Source: Trichoplax adhaerens
Taxonomy: Eukaryota; Placozoa; Uniplacotomia; Trichoplacea; Trichoplacidae
Assembly (NCBI RefSeq): GCF_000150275.1
Contig: NW_002060945.1
Span: forward strand, 4,333,230 to 4,397,229
DNA length: 64,000 nt
Direction of reading: 5' to 3'
Positions 39,680 through 52,928 of the stretch are shown in pieces (the first letter of the stretch is position 1; the number at the start of each line of letters is the position of its first letter). The notes under the pieces were generated by a model, which was given only the letters and a program-made list of their open reading frames with translations, made no database searches and was not told where the DNA came from. The position numbers were made by a program, and so were the translations under genes.

Positions 39680-40774
39680 CTATGGTAGGCTAGAAATCCT
39701 ATCGTTGGTTGATTGATTTCGATTCGTGTAAGTGGCTGTTAAACTGGATGGTTGTAAACTTCTTTGCCTTGAAGAATGATGATAATGAAAACATGACAAG
39801 AACAGATTGCGAAAGTGAGGGTTAAAAATACAATATATTGCTGGGCTGAAAAATGCAGTAGCAGGTAATAGGATTCTTCCAAACGGTATTATAAATTGCA
39901 CATATGCGTTGGTATTTTGATTTTTCAGTATCTCCACAGAATTTTGCCCGATAGTAATAGTAAGCAATACAGTAAATATCCATGGTAATGTTAAAATTAT
40001 AAATATTACGGAAATAGTCACCCACATGATGACAGTTCTAGTAATTAAATGGCGATCACATATAGTATCATTCAGCCTCGTTACAATATTTGAATGTCGA
40101 AAATGTTGGAAAAATATTAGAACATACATTGCTAGTATAAATAAAGTTGGAACAAAATAAAAGATAGAGATGAAAAGTATATAATATATTGTTAAGAAAT
40201 ATGTTAATTTGTTGAAAGATACGCAGGCGGATTGAATACTACCTGCTGTAATTGCAAAAGGAAAGCTGACAACCAGACCAAGCAACCATACTAATATAGA
40301 GTAATTCTGAATTCTATGTATGGTTAATGAATGATTCGATCTAAGGATAACTTTACAATGTTCAATACTGGCTAAAACCAACGTAAGCATAAAAGCTACG
40401 TAAGACCAATACGTAGGAAAGATAACAAATATTTTGCATAAAAACCCGTAGATGAACAGGTTTACATTTGCTCGAGGCCCAATTAAAGCAATTAGTGTAG
40501 AAATGACTATACTTAACGCTAGCATAATATTACTAAATGAAATATTTACCATTAGACGATAGTGTGGTTGACTTAACACCTTTCTACCGTAGACTGCTTG
40601 AATAATTGCAATATGTACTGCAATTAAAAGTAATAAAAAGAAAAGTGTTATGTAAGAATTAGATGAATATATATTAGACACATTGCCAAAATGACTTAAA
40701 TTGACACCGTTAAGACTATAATTTGAGTGATTCTTGTTATTTGTTATATTTTCAATTTCATCCATAGCTCGCAT
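39680..40774 (-). CDS. Class A-like GPCR with degenerate signature motifs
   Basis: A single-exon, 364-residue seven-helix protein. I start at the ATG at 40774; an upstream in-frame TTG at 40786 is not a likely start, and a second ATG at 40765 is possible. The N terminus has five N-glycosylation sequons (N9, N15, N18, N25, N31). Hydrophobic segments fall near 41-63, 74-98, 113-136, 158-178, 193-222, 246-273 and 290-316. Kept family features: C113 and C184, able to form the extracellular disulfide, W163 in helix 4 and P264-W265 in helix 6. Changed: Asn82 where helix 2 normally has Asp, E138-H-C in place of D/E-R-Y, LTLPW for CWxP, and SPAIY for NPxxY, though a NP pair follows at 318-319. The frame is intact, so this is a divergent or atypical receptor rather than an obvious pseudogene. 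Ligand unknown. Confidence 0.85.
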   Translation of the reverse strand: MRAMDEIENITNNKNHSNYSLNGVNLSHFGNVSNIYSSNSYITLFFLLLLIAVHIAIIQAVYGRKVLSQPHYRLMVNISFSNIMLALSIVISTLIALIGPRANVNLFIYGFLCKIFVIFPTYWSYVAFMLTLVLASIEHCKVILRSNHSLTIHRIQNYSILVWLLGLVVSFPFAITAGSIQSACVSFNKLTYFLTIYYILFISIFYFVPTLFILAMYVLIFFQHFRHSNIVTRLNDTICDRHLITRTVIMWVTISVIFIILTLPWIFTVLLTITIGQNSVEILKNQNTNAYVQFIIPFGRILLPATAFFSPAIYCIFNPHFRNLFLSCFHYHHSSRQRSLQPSSLTATYTNRNQSTNDRISSLP

Positions 40775-43700
40775 CCACTTAAGCAATATTGTATATTCCT
40801 AAAGAAAATTCGGCTTTCCTCGATATCAGTCTAGAGAGATCAATAAAGTATTAATAAAATGTTGATAATCATTAGAATATTTAATGAAACTACTTACAAT
40901 TAAATCGATTAGAAGAAAGATTTTCATCAAAATCATGTCTGTAAAATACTATTCTTTAAATTTTTCGTAATAATAGTAGCTTAAAAATATCATCACAAGG
41001 GAGGCATTCTAGATTTTACAATTCTAATTTATTTTGCTCATATTATTATTCATGAAAAAAATTAATGATACGTAAAATTTAGGCATTTGAAATGATTAGA
41101 CAATTATACTGAACTTAGCCGAAAAATGCATATCATAAAACTTCGTGATTTATTGATCATGATTAATGTTAGAGGAAATTAATTTTACCTACAAATTTTT
41201 ACGCACGCGGTATTCTATGAAAGCAGCATTGGATACAGTATATGAAGCTTCTTTCAAAATCATCTAACTAAAATGCCTCTTTAGACCACCATATGGTAAA
41301 ACGTTGAAACTTTGTGCTAAATCTATTTGTAGCGATAAAATTTATTTCAAATTCCCTAATACCACAATCTGTAAATATGTAAAATTATTAAATATTATTA
41401 TATACGCTATAACTTAAAGAATTCTATGACGTAAACTCGCTAAATATCGGTCAATTTATATGATTGCTATATAGAAATGTGACAATAGAGGCGTTGGTGT
41501 TATTTACGGAAGGACCATTAACACTTTAACAGATCCGATAGGAAGTTTAACAATACCACACAGCCGTCTAGACCATCTAGGTATTCAACATAAAGTAAAT
41601 AACTCTAAAAATACCTAAATATCTTTGACTGTGAATACACTTAAAACATTACGATAAAAATATATCATTATTTACGATGATTTATATTTATTGTACAATA
41701 CTTTTTACCACTTAATCAAATTTTATTTAACTAACAGTAGATAAGACTTATTCAGAGCAATATTCGTATAACAATTGCGAGACTATAAGAAAAATCCATT
41801 TTGACAAAATTAATGCATTTTACTACTAGATAGATTATATTTGCGATGATCATATAGAGTAGCTATAGCATTAAAACACCTCTGATCGTTCGTTATATGG
41901 CATCCATTTTTTACGCTTTACCTCGAACTTAAATTTCACGATACTAAATATTCACTTTTTATTTTATATCAACACTAATCAGTAAATAATTACTACAAAA
42001 ATGCTACGAAGTTGACATTTGTAAAGAATTTTAATAAAATCTATGCTAGCAAATAATTTCTTATAGTTATCCATTACGCATTTTTGATGAAAAATCTGTC
42101 AACTTTATATAGTTATATCATATTTAAAACTGACTAGATACTACAGGCTGAAAAAAGAAAATTTTCGATCCTAGTTTTAATATAAGTATTCATTAATTGA
42201 TGCAATCCTGTGTATGCACTTATAGGCGCGCATACCTTTAACAGAAAATGTACCTATCAATAACACGTGTATTTAACCAAATACTATTCAAATATGTGCA
42301 GGAATAACCTTACAAACTGCACTTTTGAATGATACCGGTATTATAAATTGGAACAATTTTTATGCCGTCACAAAGCGGTCTATTGATAAAAATTATCGCA
42401 TAATACTAACCCAAAAAATCAAAATAGTATCTCATGCTATCGTACAAGTAATTAGACTACTTAATGAAATAATAAATATAATCCAGAATTTTATTGAATC
42501 GTTCATTCATATGATTATGGTAGATATCGATTTTAAGTATCATGTTGATTATCGATTAATTATTACAGAATTTACTATAGTTGTTCATAAATAATGGACT
42601 TGTTACTAAAATGACATTGGCGAATACGTTTTTAAAACTGATCTTTCTTTCAGCCTTTTAAGCCTTGTACGAATATCCTCAAGACAGAATACTAACAATA
42701 AATAAATTTATACCATTATTAACCATTTGACGTCAATATAATAATTTACAGACGTAAGATGACGACTAAGAAGATAGAGGAATAGACAGTATAGATAGAC
42801 AATAGTAAGCATTACGGAGACAAATAATAAAATCCACCGCCAATATTATGATCGCAATAGTATTGATCATTTATCTATTTAAAAATCAAATCAATTCTAT
42901 ATTAATTCATTTCTTAAGCTATTTCTAGTAACTTGATCATGATTGAATTAGTGAAAATTTTGTTGCCATAGTTATGGTGTAAATAAACTCAAATCAAACC
43001 TTCTGGTATTATAAACTTAAAAATTTCCTGAAGTAAACAACAAGTTATTTGTAATTTAACGTCAATAAAAAAGATTTAGTGTTACATGAAGAGAACCTAT
43101 AGTTGACCAATAATTTCGGTTTAGTTTGATATATTTATATCCCTCCTAAGAGTCACAGATTAATCCACTAGATTTTCTATTTAATTGAATTGAGTAAAAA
43201 ATATTAAAACTTAGGGTAAGGCTATCATATTTAGGATCAATTACTATTTTCATCGATAGAATAAAGCATTCAACACTAATTGAGATGTAAATTATAGATG
43301 ATTGAATCAATTGTATTATACTCACTACTTCTAAATTAGCCTCAATTAACATCTCTATCTGCATATTTAACTTAACTGGTTGTAACATAGGATTGATGAT
43401 GAAGAGTGACTATGGTTTCTCGAATTAATATTCAACTGTAACTATTCTATTTATTGAAACCGTCATAGAATTGACTGAATTAATAGATAAAATTGATTTA
43501 ATAATTCTGCTAATCCTTTATTGAATTAATAGTGTGGTATCCTTTACAGATTTAATCCAGGTGTGCAAAAAATCTGTTTATGACCTTGACATTAGTATTA
43601 CAATATATTGATTGCCTTAAGACCATGTAATTTCAAATTAGCACTAATAGCTATTCATCTTATCCACTGAAATGATGTTTTGATGACAATTTTAGAGCTT

Positions 43701-45040
43701 TGTTATCATATTTTTAATATGAACAGCTAAGTGCCTAGCTTTTGTTCGCTAAGAAAGGTGGATAATTTGCGTATTCTAATTCATTTTTGGTATCATAAAT
43801 AAAATTTTCAGTTGTGTCATCGTAGTAAAAGCCTAATATTGAGAATTTAGTATTTCAATCATTAGTACTGCACGAAATTAGCAATTCACAATATCGCTAC
43901 ATCCCCGGTAGTAACATGTGATATGTTAACTCTAGTCATCCTACGTGAATATTTCATACTCGTTGTAACATTGCAATGCTCTGAGATATCGTCACAGTTA
44001 CATAAAATTTATCAATAAGAATACTTTCTAGATAATCGAACTTGTTATTTTATGAATATAGCATAACTTGTACAGTATCGATTGAAAGATTCTATAAGCA
44101 TACGAGCATAAAAGAAACATTTACGATCTTTCAAGTGTAAGTAAATTTTTAATGTGGACAAGCAATGTTAATTGAAATAACGTCTGCTGTACAAATTACT
44201 GAGATAGACAAAATAATGTACTCGTATGTACTTTAAAAAATAATCCTTTAAGTAAATCTCTTTCACCACTAGAGCAACGTATATTTGCCTGTATGCTATA
44301 AAATATAACATCAATTTCAATGATACATAAATTTCGGTGGTCAGCGATAAGAATAACTTAGCATTTAATCTCACCTGTCATTTATTTAAATATTTTTACT
44401 TCCACTGTGCTAATGTGCAACGATTTGATCCTGATAAATCAATCTAATTCTGCAATAATCCAGGTTTAAAACGATTTTTACTTTCCCTTCCTCTATATCG
44501 TTAGCAGGCTAGACCTTTGCATACAGTTCAGTAATGAACTATTCTTAACATGAATGTAGACATATTGTAATTTTTTAATTCTTAAATAAAAACGTTATTG
44601 TTTACAAGATAAAAATAATGTAAACAGACATTACCTTGATCTAGCCGAATATCGTATCTATTTGGTGACGATGGTAGCATAATGGCTATTCTTATCACGT
44701 ATGTCGATTGCAAATAGATAGTGTAGCAAATATAATATATCCTGAATGATCAATTCTTTTTGTGTATTCTTTTATTCATGACGACTATGCAATAAAAATG
44801 AATTATTTGTGGTTAAATTTTGATAGACTCAACTTTTTGCTTAACTCTTGATTCGGCTAACACCATCGACGGTCATTTATTAAAACAACTATCATTGAGT
44901 AAAGAATAATATTCATCATCGATAACTAGTGCGATAGACAAATAAAACTTGAATTAATCTGTTTACCTCCGAATAGAATACAATACCAGGATATCTAATC
45001 TATTCTAAAATCAACTGAATATGATTGATCGGCTTCTAGG

Positions 45041-45077
<37 letters not shown>

Positions 45078-47697
45078 ATAAATTAATTAAAGTGCTGGTC
45101 AAGTACAATACTAGCATAAATATCGATAAAATTTGACGAAGATGATAGCTCATATCAAAATGAAGGCAATCAAAAGTGATTTATAGCATAAGAGTAATAC
45201 CGTAAAAATGCTTAAATTCGTGTAGAATAGAGCAGCTATGTTAAGCATAGCAAAGTTGTAGACACTTTCCCCAGTAAAGAATAGCGAAGGAGTTAAAGTT
45301 ATTTATAAGACAGTTCCTTGTCTCTACCCTTACTTGTGGTAAAGATTTGCAGTTAACTCTAGTGCAGTCACGATAGTTCGGGCTACTTCCCAAGTATTTT
45401 CAGTCTCTATATGAACGATTTATGAGAACTCAATTCTTCTTGACTGACCGAGTATTAATTAATTGCTACACTTTTCTTAACGTTACAACTCCTGCATGCT
45501 TTCTTAAGCAAATGTTACTTTAGTTTTATAACCACACAGGCTTAAACAGATTAATACAATTTCTATAGTGAATTTCAGTTTTAAGTGGCGTAAATACAAA
45601 TTTTACAAGTTATGTAAATTAGTGTTTTATATCCAATTACTAAACAGAAACGAGTAGGGAGACATTTTGGAACTTAGGGTATTGAAATACTCATGCTCCG
45701 TCCAAATATAGTTCAATTGACTTAGAGCTTAGCACACTGAAACTAAATTCCTAAAATGGACGCATAAAATTCTAAGTACTGCTAGGTTTGGTTATCGTCA
45801 ACAAGGTGGCGAGCAATGAACTAGTTATATATATATATGATTATTTAATTGATAACGCAATATCATGACATTCTCATATAAACATAAACAATTTCAACAA
45901 TGAAAAATTCAATTTAAAAGTTCCTTTTACGGTACATAATTGCGTACCATGCGTGAGATAAAAGGTCTCTTCAGTTGTTAGCTTATTTCCGTAATAGACA
46001 GGTACCAAAGAAATTTAAGTTCAAGACTTTGATGTTACGTTGTTTGCTCACAGACTTATTTGTGACGAGTAGTAACCTTCAAAATACTGCAAATATCAAG
46101 ATAGGAGATAGCAAGCAACGGTCTTTACGTCATTTTTAGATACTTCACTTGTCGAAAACAACAATGTAGAATTAAATGCAATAGTTACCATGATAGTCAA
46201 AGAGTATATAGTGGCAAAGGATTATAAGTAGTAAAGAAAAACTATAGGCGCTTTCAATGACCAGACACGACGGTCTTTGTATAATTACAACACAATCTTA
46301 ATGTACAACGTACGTATGTTAATGTAGAGGATTTAATCTACTTAATATAATTATAAATTACCGAGTATGAATTAGCTCTAGAGTATGTTAAGGGGTTCCA
46401 AAGTCGTATATCATGGATCCTTGATTAATCCGTGATGAGTATTACGAACACTAACCGATCACTTCATTCTATTCACAAAAGCTACAGCATAATATAATAA
46501 AAGTTCTTAATTTTGACTTATAAATAATAACTATCAATAAGACACACCGTTAAATCATGTTCATTCTCCTAATATTAAGATAATATCATGGTATAAATTT
46601 ACCAACGTAGCTCCCTACTGATGAAAATCATAGGATCTATAACACTATCTTTTAATCATATGAGTAAACTAAATATCTTTCCTCAATAGCTATCTTATGA
46701 TTTCGAGCTCGTTACTCTATTCTAAACTGAACGACAGTGATTTATTTACTAGGTCGTTCACGTATCTAAACATACTCTGAAATGATTCTGCTAAATTATA
46801 GTGAAGTATTGGAGTAACCGTAAAATTTTGCTTTGATTATAAAAAAATTATAAATTCTGATGCGAAACGAATAGATTATGATTATTACTACTTATACAGG
46901 GGTATCACAAATAAGTATGCAATCATTATCATAGTTAGTGATTTTATAATTAGTGGATACAGCTTGGATTATCAAATACTGCTATGTGTTCAAACACTCA
47001 TCACTAATGTATAATTTATCAAAAGAAATAAATTAGAGTGTTGATCGGAATAATTGGTTAATTTAAAATGAGACAATTAATCCACATGTGGAGTTGCACG
47101 CTTATGCTACACATGAGTAAACTTTCTATAATGAAATAGATAAATAGAGTTTAAGCGAAAAATCCGAATGTAGTTATAACTTGTGAAATATTAGACTGTG
47201 TCAATACAGTAATAGTGAAAATTATATAAAGTATAATAACTGAAAGTAGAACTTAGTGGTTTTAATCAATAAACATGATAGTCGTCATAGTAAGAAAAAA
47301 AGTCTTCTTTAATTTCTTAAAGAGAATTCACTCACTTAATCTTTATAGTAATCTATACAAGTGGCATCAAATCAATTACTGTGAAGTTTTCATTTATATG
47401 AATAACATATTAATATTCGTTAGCTTTCGACATACTCAATCCTAGATCCTAGTTAATTATGAAGTTACCGACGACTATTACATTGACTGTATACGGTAAA
47501 AATGAAGTCTGAACATCATTATTATGAATCGCATATCAACGTAGCAAAATATATGCATATAGGTTGATAGTATTAAAGATAAGCGCTCGTAATCTTGCAA
47601 TAGTACCTATGCATATCTACATAGGTTTGCTTTCATATATATATTATATACGCACTTTATAATTATCAATCATTTTAAAACTAATAATATCCCATTT
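40775..47697. other. AT-rich spacer without recognisable genes
   Basis: Open frames at 42325-42594 (plus) and 43146-43388 (minus) show no GPCR or other family motif and look like chance frames in AT-rich DNA. A perfect (TTGA)n microsatellite lies at 45041-45077. The stretch 43140-43570 is rich in repeated GAATTAAT and ATTGA words but has no clear period. I see no relic of the conserved helix 7 motif found in the neighbouring receptors. Confidence 0.5.
45041..45077. repeat. (TTGA)n microsatellite
   Basis: About nine uninterrupted copies of the tetranucleotide TTGA. Confidence 0.95.
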
Positions 47698-48801
47698 TCA
47701 GCCTTGCTGCTTGAGTACAATTTTTCGACGTTGATATTCCAATGCGTTTTGCGAGCTACTAACTACAATTGGCTTAAATTTTACTTTCGACGTTGAATTT
47801 CCATCAATATTGCTATTGTGTACAGCATTAGATCGCGAACAACAACATGGGAAAAATAATTGCCGAATTTGTTGATTATAAATGCAATAAATGATAGGAT
47901 TATAAATCGACGAGATAGGTATTGAAATTCTCGCTAACGTGGCTAATAGCATGAGTAGTACATTTTTATCATCTGCTAGTTCGGAAGTAAATCGCCCGGT
48001 AACGGAACCAAAAACAAGTGCAGCAGCCCATGGTCCAGTACAGATTAAAAATATAATTGTTGTCAGGAATAACATGTAAATAGTCTTACGTTTTAATTGC
48101 TTACTTCTGATAGATTCATTTCTTGTAATTGAATTTTTACTATTTAATCGACGTAGTATTTTACTATACAGGAAAATCATAATCATAGCAGGAAGAATAA
48201 AGTAAGTTACTGCCAAAATCGTATGCCGTATAATCACAAGTGTATTATGCTTGGTATTCATTTCGCATTGATAACCAATATTACCAATGGAGTTTATAAA
48301 TAGACTAGCCAAGGTCAATGATGCTAGCCACGATATTACTACCAATACTCCGACTCTTCTACTAGTTAACTTTTTATTAGCTTTTAAAATGGCGCGATAG
48401 CGCTCGAAGGATATAATCATTAATGTTTGTATTGAACCTGTATAACCTATGTACGTCGGAATCATAACGATTTTGCAAAGGGTAGTAAACGGACCTTCTG
48501 CCATTTTCAATCTCATAGCAATCATGGTACTTATTACCAGTAGAGCCATGCTAATTGACGTCAAGATATCGCATGCAGATAAATTGGCCATTAAATAATA
48601 GGTTGGCTTTCGTAATGATTTCTTTGTAAATGTTCCTACTATGATAATAGTATTTGACGCTATACCAAAGAAATTCATGGAAAATACAAGGTAAATATTT
48701 CTTAAATAAATAACTGTTTGATTGGTGTTCATAACAGATTCCGTTGCTGCAGAAGTTAAATTAGTTGGACAAATTTGAGTTTTCATTGATTCTATGACCA
48801 T
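47698..48801 (-). CDS. Class A (rhodopsin-like) GPCR
   Basis: A single-exon, 367-residue receptor starting at an ATG in good context (accATGG). The N terminus carries sequons at N14 and N27. Motifs: N50 in helix 1, LSACD with D78 in helix 2, C109 and C179 for the extracellular disulfide, ERY at 133-135, W158 in helix 4, P204 in helix 5, CTGPW at 254-258 where the family usually has CWxP, and NPIIY at 301-305. A CCC cluster at 319-321 just after helix 8 is a likely palmitoylation site. It shares with the gene at 60937-62016 the stretches KKSLR-PTY, SFERY-AIL, KKLTS and the helix 7 to tail region, so the two are close paralogues. Ligand unknown. Confidence 0.93.
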   Translation of the reverse strand: MVIESMKTQICPTNLTSAATESVMNTNQTVIYLRNIYLVFSMNFFGIASNTIIIVGTFTKKSLRKPTYYLMANLSACDILTSISMALLVISTMIAMRLKMAEGPFTTLCKIVMIPTYIGYTGSIQTLMIISFERYRAILKANKKLTSRRVGVLVVISWLASLTLASLFINSIGNIGYQCEMNTKHNTLVIIRHTILAVTYFILPAMIMIFLYSKILRRLNSKNSITRNESIRSKQLKRKTIYMLFLTTIIFLICTGPWAAALVFGSVTGRFTSELADDKNVLLMLLATLARISIPISSIYNPIIYCIYNQQIRQLFFPCCCSRSNAVHNSNIDGNSTSKVKFKPIVVSSSQNALEYQRRKIVLKQQG

Positions 48802-51800
48802 GGTGCTTAGTTAAGGGCAAAAAATTTATAGAATTTAAATTAGCTTTGATTTGTTATCTTTCCATGCGTAAATAAATAACTAATAAAGTTCATTTAATTA
48901 AGACATTCCATGAAGATATCTTGCTTACAACAATACTTCTTTTTGGAGGTAAATCAAGATGAAATTTGTATGTCAAAATTTAGAAAGTAATATTCATTTT
49001 AACCGATAGACAACACAATTAAATTTTTTAAAGGTTACATTTATAGGTTTAGATGTGATTTTAGATATATCCAACTCATACCACACAAACAAGATCTCCT
49101 TAGACTAGAATACAATGCACGGGTATTTTTGTAGCCTGAAAAGATTTCATCCGTAGCTAATGCAATGTATCATCATATTAAGAGCATTTAGATTTTGGAT
49201 TATATACCAACGCTGTCTAAAATACTAAGCCCATTTCTGGTAATTTTAGAGATGTAGTGATATAAAATTTTTATAAAAAAATAGTTAGACTGATCTACTC
49301 AAGGTTAAGTCACTAAATTATTATGTATAGAAATGCAAGCAAATACAGTATACTGTATTTTAAGCCTAAGTTATAAAAGAGAAAGTAATTTTTGTATCTT
49401 AAAGCTAAAAAAGATTTAAAGTTACTTAGACTAATTAATGTAATTTGTTGAATCAAATAAAATCAAAAAATTTTTCTTACAATTTTCTAAATTAAATAAA
49501 ATCAATTATCTAGAAAACTATTCCGAATGTATACGCGTAAGTACCATGGTGCACGATTTCGTTAGAAACTTGATTTCCCAATTAATTTGTAATACCAATT
49601 AATTCAAATCACCTTTAATAATTGAATAGAATTATTAAATATTCCTTTTCTAGCTAAAGTAGCAATGATTAATATAATCTAAAATTTTTTCCGCACGGAT
49701 ATTATTGTTGCCTTTCTATGTTATACATTTTTAAATTAATCTATTGTTATAAATCCGAATATTATAAGAGAATAATTTATTTTTTAATTAATATTCTCTT
49801 TGATAATAGATAAGCTTTCTGTCAAACGAAAATGGATCAGATAGAATTTATAAAAGCTTTTCCAGAAACTTGTCAAAGGGGTACCCGATAGCGATAAGAA
49901 CCAACTTTACAATAATCGTAACTTGAAAATGTCTTAGAGAAAAATTTTTAATACCTATTAAGCAACATTATCCTACACTTTATCGTGATAATAGCTGTAT
50001 AATCGTTAAAGACTGAAAAAACTCCCTGCGTTCAGTAGTATAATTAAACTAGGATCTATAGTCTTTCAACAGTAATGTTCATTCAGTCTTCATCTTCAGT
50101 TTTAAAGTCATTGGTAAATAGAACAAAAAATTGCGTGAGCAATTATAATTATTTAATTAAAACTATAACTTAACCGGATCAGTTCACGATAATAAAACTC
50201 CTTTGTTGATTTGCATCGTCTTTACAAGATAGAGATAGTAAATTTATTTGATTAAATTTATTATATTTTTATTAATTGACAACAAAAGATACATTTCTAA
50301 CGAATAGAATTGCTTTTACAATATAAATTATGTTTTCTAAATACTAACATAATAGATTAATACTTATAATTCTTCTGGTATAGTTAAATGGACGAAAACT
50401 CCTTGGCTATTAATATATCATTTAACATGCTCATAGATACTAGACATTGACAGGTATTATTTTTTAAAATATTTCGGGTAATTGTACAAATCTTTCTCTC
50501 TCTTCATTAAGAAATGGCCCTATTGAAAAATAATTTGGCATAATATGAACTGATACTTATGAAGATAGAATTTATTTTGTAAGATTAGTAGACGAAATTT
50601 TTATAACAAAAAACTATGAATTCCTCGTGTTAGCTAAGCTGGATTTTAAATTATTAATATCTCAGTTCGAATGAACTGCGTAAGTTTTTTATTTAGTCAC
50701 AAACTGCGGGATAATAAATTATTTTTCTAACTTAAAGGTATCCTATTATATGTCAATATTATTATCAATAGACTGTTGACGTACCCATTCCAGTTGATTA
50801 CTAGGTACTACATTTATTAAAAATTGCTCTCATTTTATCGCAAATTTATGATCATAACCCACTTTTAATAGAAACTAGGCATTAAAGCAAATCAATAGCC
50901 ATAAATTAACTACCGGTTTTTTTATTCAAATTTCGATACCTAAATTAGGCCATTGTCAAGAAAATTCGAACGAATCTATGATGGATTTAACAATAATTTA
51001 TGCTCTTTGAGGTTGTCTAATAACAGTATAATTAGTTTCTCCTTATTTCAACGAATATATACGTATCTATACATAAATGATATATATAATTAGTCCATGT
51101 GCACTAGTGAAATTCCCAACTAGCGCACGAAGATTTATAATGTTACATATTTACATTTTAGCTCTCCATCCACCATTAGTATCGAATGAAATGACTTATT
51201 TATTTAGGAGACAAAGGAGACCGTCTGTCAACAGGATCAATCAAAGCAACTTGGTTACAAGTCAAATGAAAGAATCGATAAACCATCAAGTTTCATTCAT
51301 TTTAGATTTGGCCCTTTCAACTCTTCGATCTGGGCAGCAATATCATTATTAAACCTTTGTTAAAACAGAATAGTGCAATGTTCGCTTTTCCTATTAAATT
51401 AGCTTGCAGCATTGTGCTGCAAGCCATGCCACCCACTAAATTCGACTTTAATTGTAAAATAATATTTTACAGTTGTTTTCGTAAAAATTCTCTTTCAGTA
51501 ACAGTAAAGTAAATCCAATATTAATACAACTGAAAACACCATTTGAAAAGCTAAATATTTTATCCTGGACCAAAACACAAATTGCTTTTTGATGATTAAT
51601 TATCAGAAAGTAAAATCAACGTAGTCGCATCTTTGTTGCTCATTATTGTAAGGTATACGTCATATTATCGCGAAAATAACTGGCGTGTATTCGTGTTTAT
51701 TAGCAAGCGAAAATACAGTAAGTCCGATAATTGATATTTAATTGATACCCGTAGCTAACGAATGAACTATATTCATAGCTGAATTATTTCTTAACCAACA

Positions 51801-52188
51801 TATATGTGCGCAATATGCAATAGTCTATTCAATCAATGCACATCTCAGCTTAGTGAACAAACCTCATGAATTGGTCTAATATTACAAGCTAGTACTAGGC
51901 CATTTTTGTGATTCGTGTGATATAGGAAAAATACGTATATAAAGTTTGAATTATAATTAATTTTATCTCAGTTCCACTGAGAGCAGCATAGAGTACACTA
52001 ATTATAATGATATAATTAGCAATTAATAAATAAAATGCTTGACCTAAATTTCTATCCATTGACACTTATCTGTAGTACTAGAATAAGTTACTTTTCCTTA
52101 CTGAGGATCCCCAAACTTAGTCGGAGATCAAATAGAATAGATAGGCAAGATTATGGTCGATCACGGAGCCATTTTCGACAATGCAATA
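48802..52188. other. AT-rich spacer without recognisable genes
   Basis: Upstream side of the receptor at 47698-48801, so its promoter should lie near 48802-49200. Nothing else is supported; a 91-codon plus-strand frame at 51077-51352 has no motif. Confidence 0.45.
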
Positions 52189-52620
52189 CTGCTTTACTGA
52201 AATATCGTATTATTGACTTAATTTTCTTTGATAACATCTATGTAATACTGTCTGATTAAAAGATGCATTATAGCGTTTATTTAATTTTCTTTCAAATTGC
52301 AGCTGGATAGTGAGACACATTGTACTGTCTAATTAAAATATTCTAGTATTCATTTAATTTTCTCGGAATAGTTGCTCATGAATAGTGGTATATGTGTTTT
52401 AGCATACATAAGACTATGTGATTGAAAGATGTATTATACTGTTTATTTGATTTTCTATGAAAATTGTAATTAGATAGTGAGAACTAGAATACTATCGGAT
52501 TGAAATAAGTGTTCCAATGTTGATTTCATTTTCTTACAAAATTGCTGCCAGATAGCGATAGCCCTCTAGAAGATTGTCCAACTGAAGTATTGTTTTATTT
52601 ATTTGCTTTAGCTAGAGCAG
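52189..52620. repeat. Decayed tandem array with a period of about 80 bp
   Basis: Diverged units begin with CTGTCTGATT-like words at 52248, 52325, 52414, 52492 and 52574, with a partial one at 52189 (spacings 77, 89, 78 and 82). Each continues as a variable A-rich stretch, TTTAATTTTCTTTC-like, then ATTGC-GC-GATAGTGAGA-like sequence. The array lies directly upstream of the minisatellite and is repeated in the second copy at 54290-54640. Confidence 0.7.
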
Positions 52621-52928
52621 TGTCAACATTATTCTACGCCAACCTTTCGCTTTCAATGAAATGGAAAATCTTGGACAGACATATCTGTGAGCGACAGTAG
52701 AAATGCAACGCTTGACTCACTTGGGTCTAAATACATCAACGATTCATTTTTCTAGCACCTAATCACAGCTCAGTCATGGTAAACGATTTAAAATTACCCT
52801 ATAATCAACTGCAATTCAACAAAATCATTGACTAGCTCTAAGGGTAAATATGTTAAAGAAGGATTTCTGCTCCAATTCAAAATTTCAATCCTAGCGATTT
52901 CATGAAATGACAGTTCGTTTGAGAAGGT

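Noticed and set aside
42325..43388. Hydrophobic frames on both strands that could be GPCR relics
   Set aside because: None contains a recognisable helix 2, ERY or NPxxY remnant; hydrophobicity follows from AT-rich codons.
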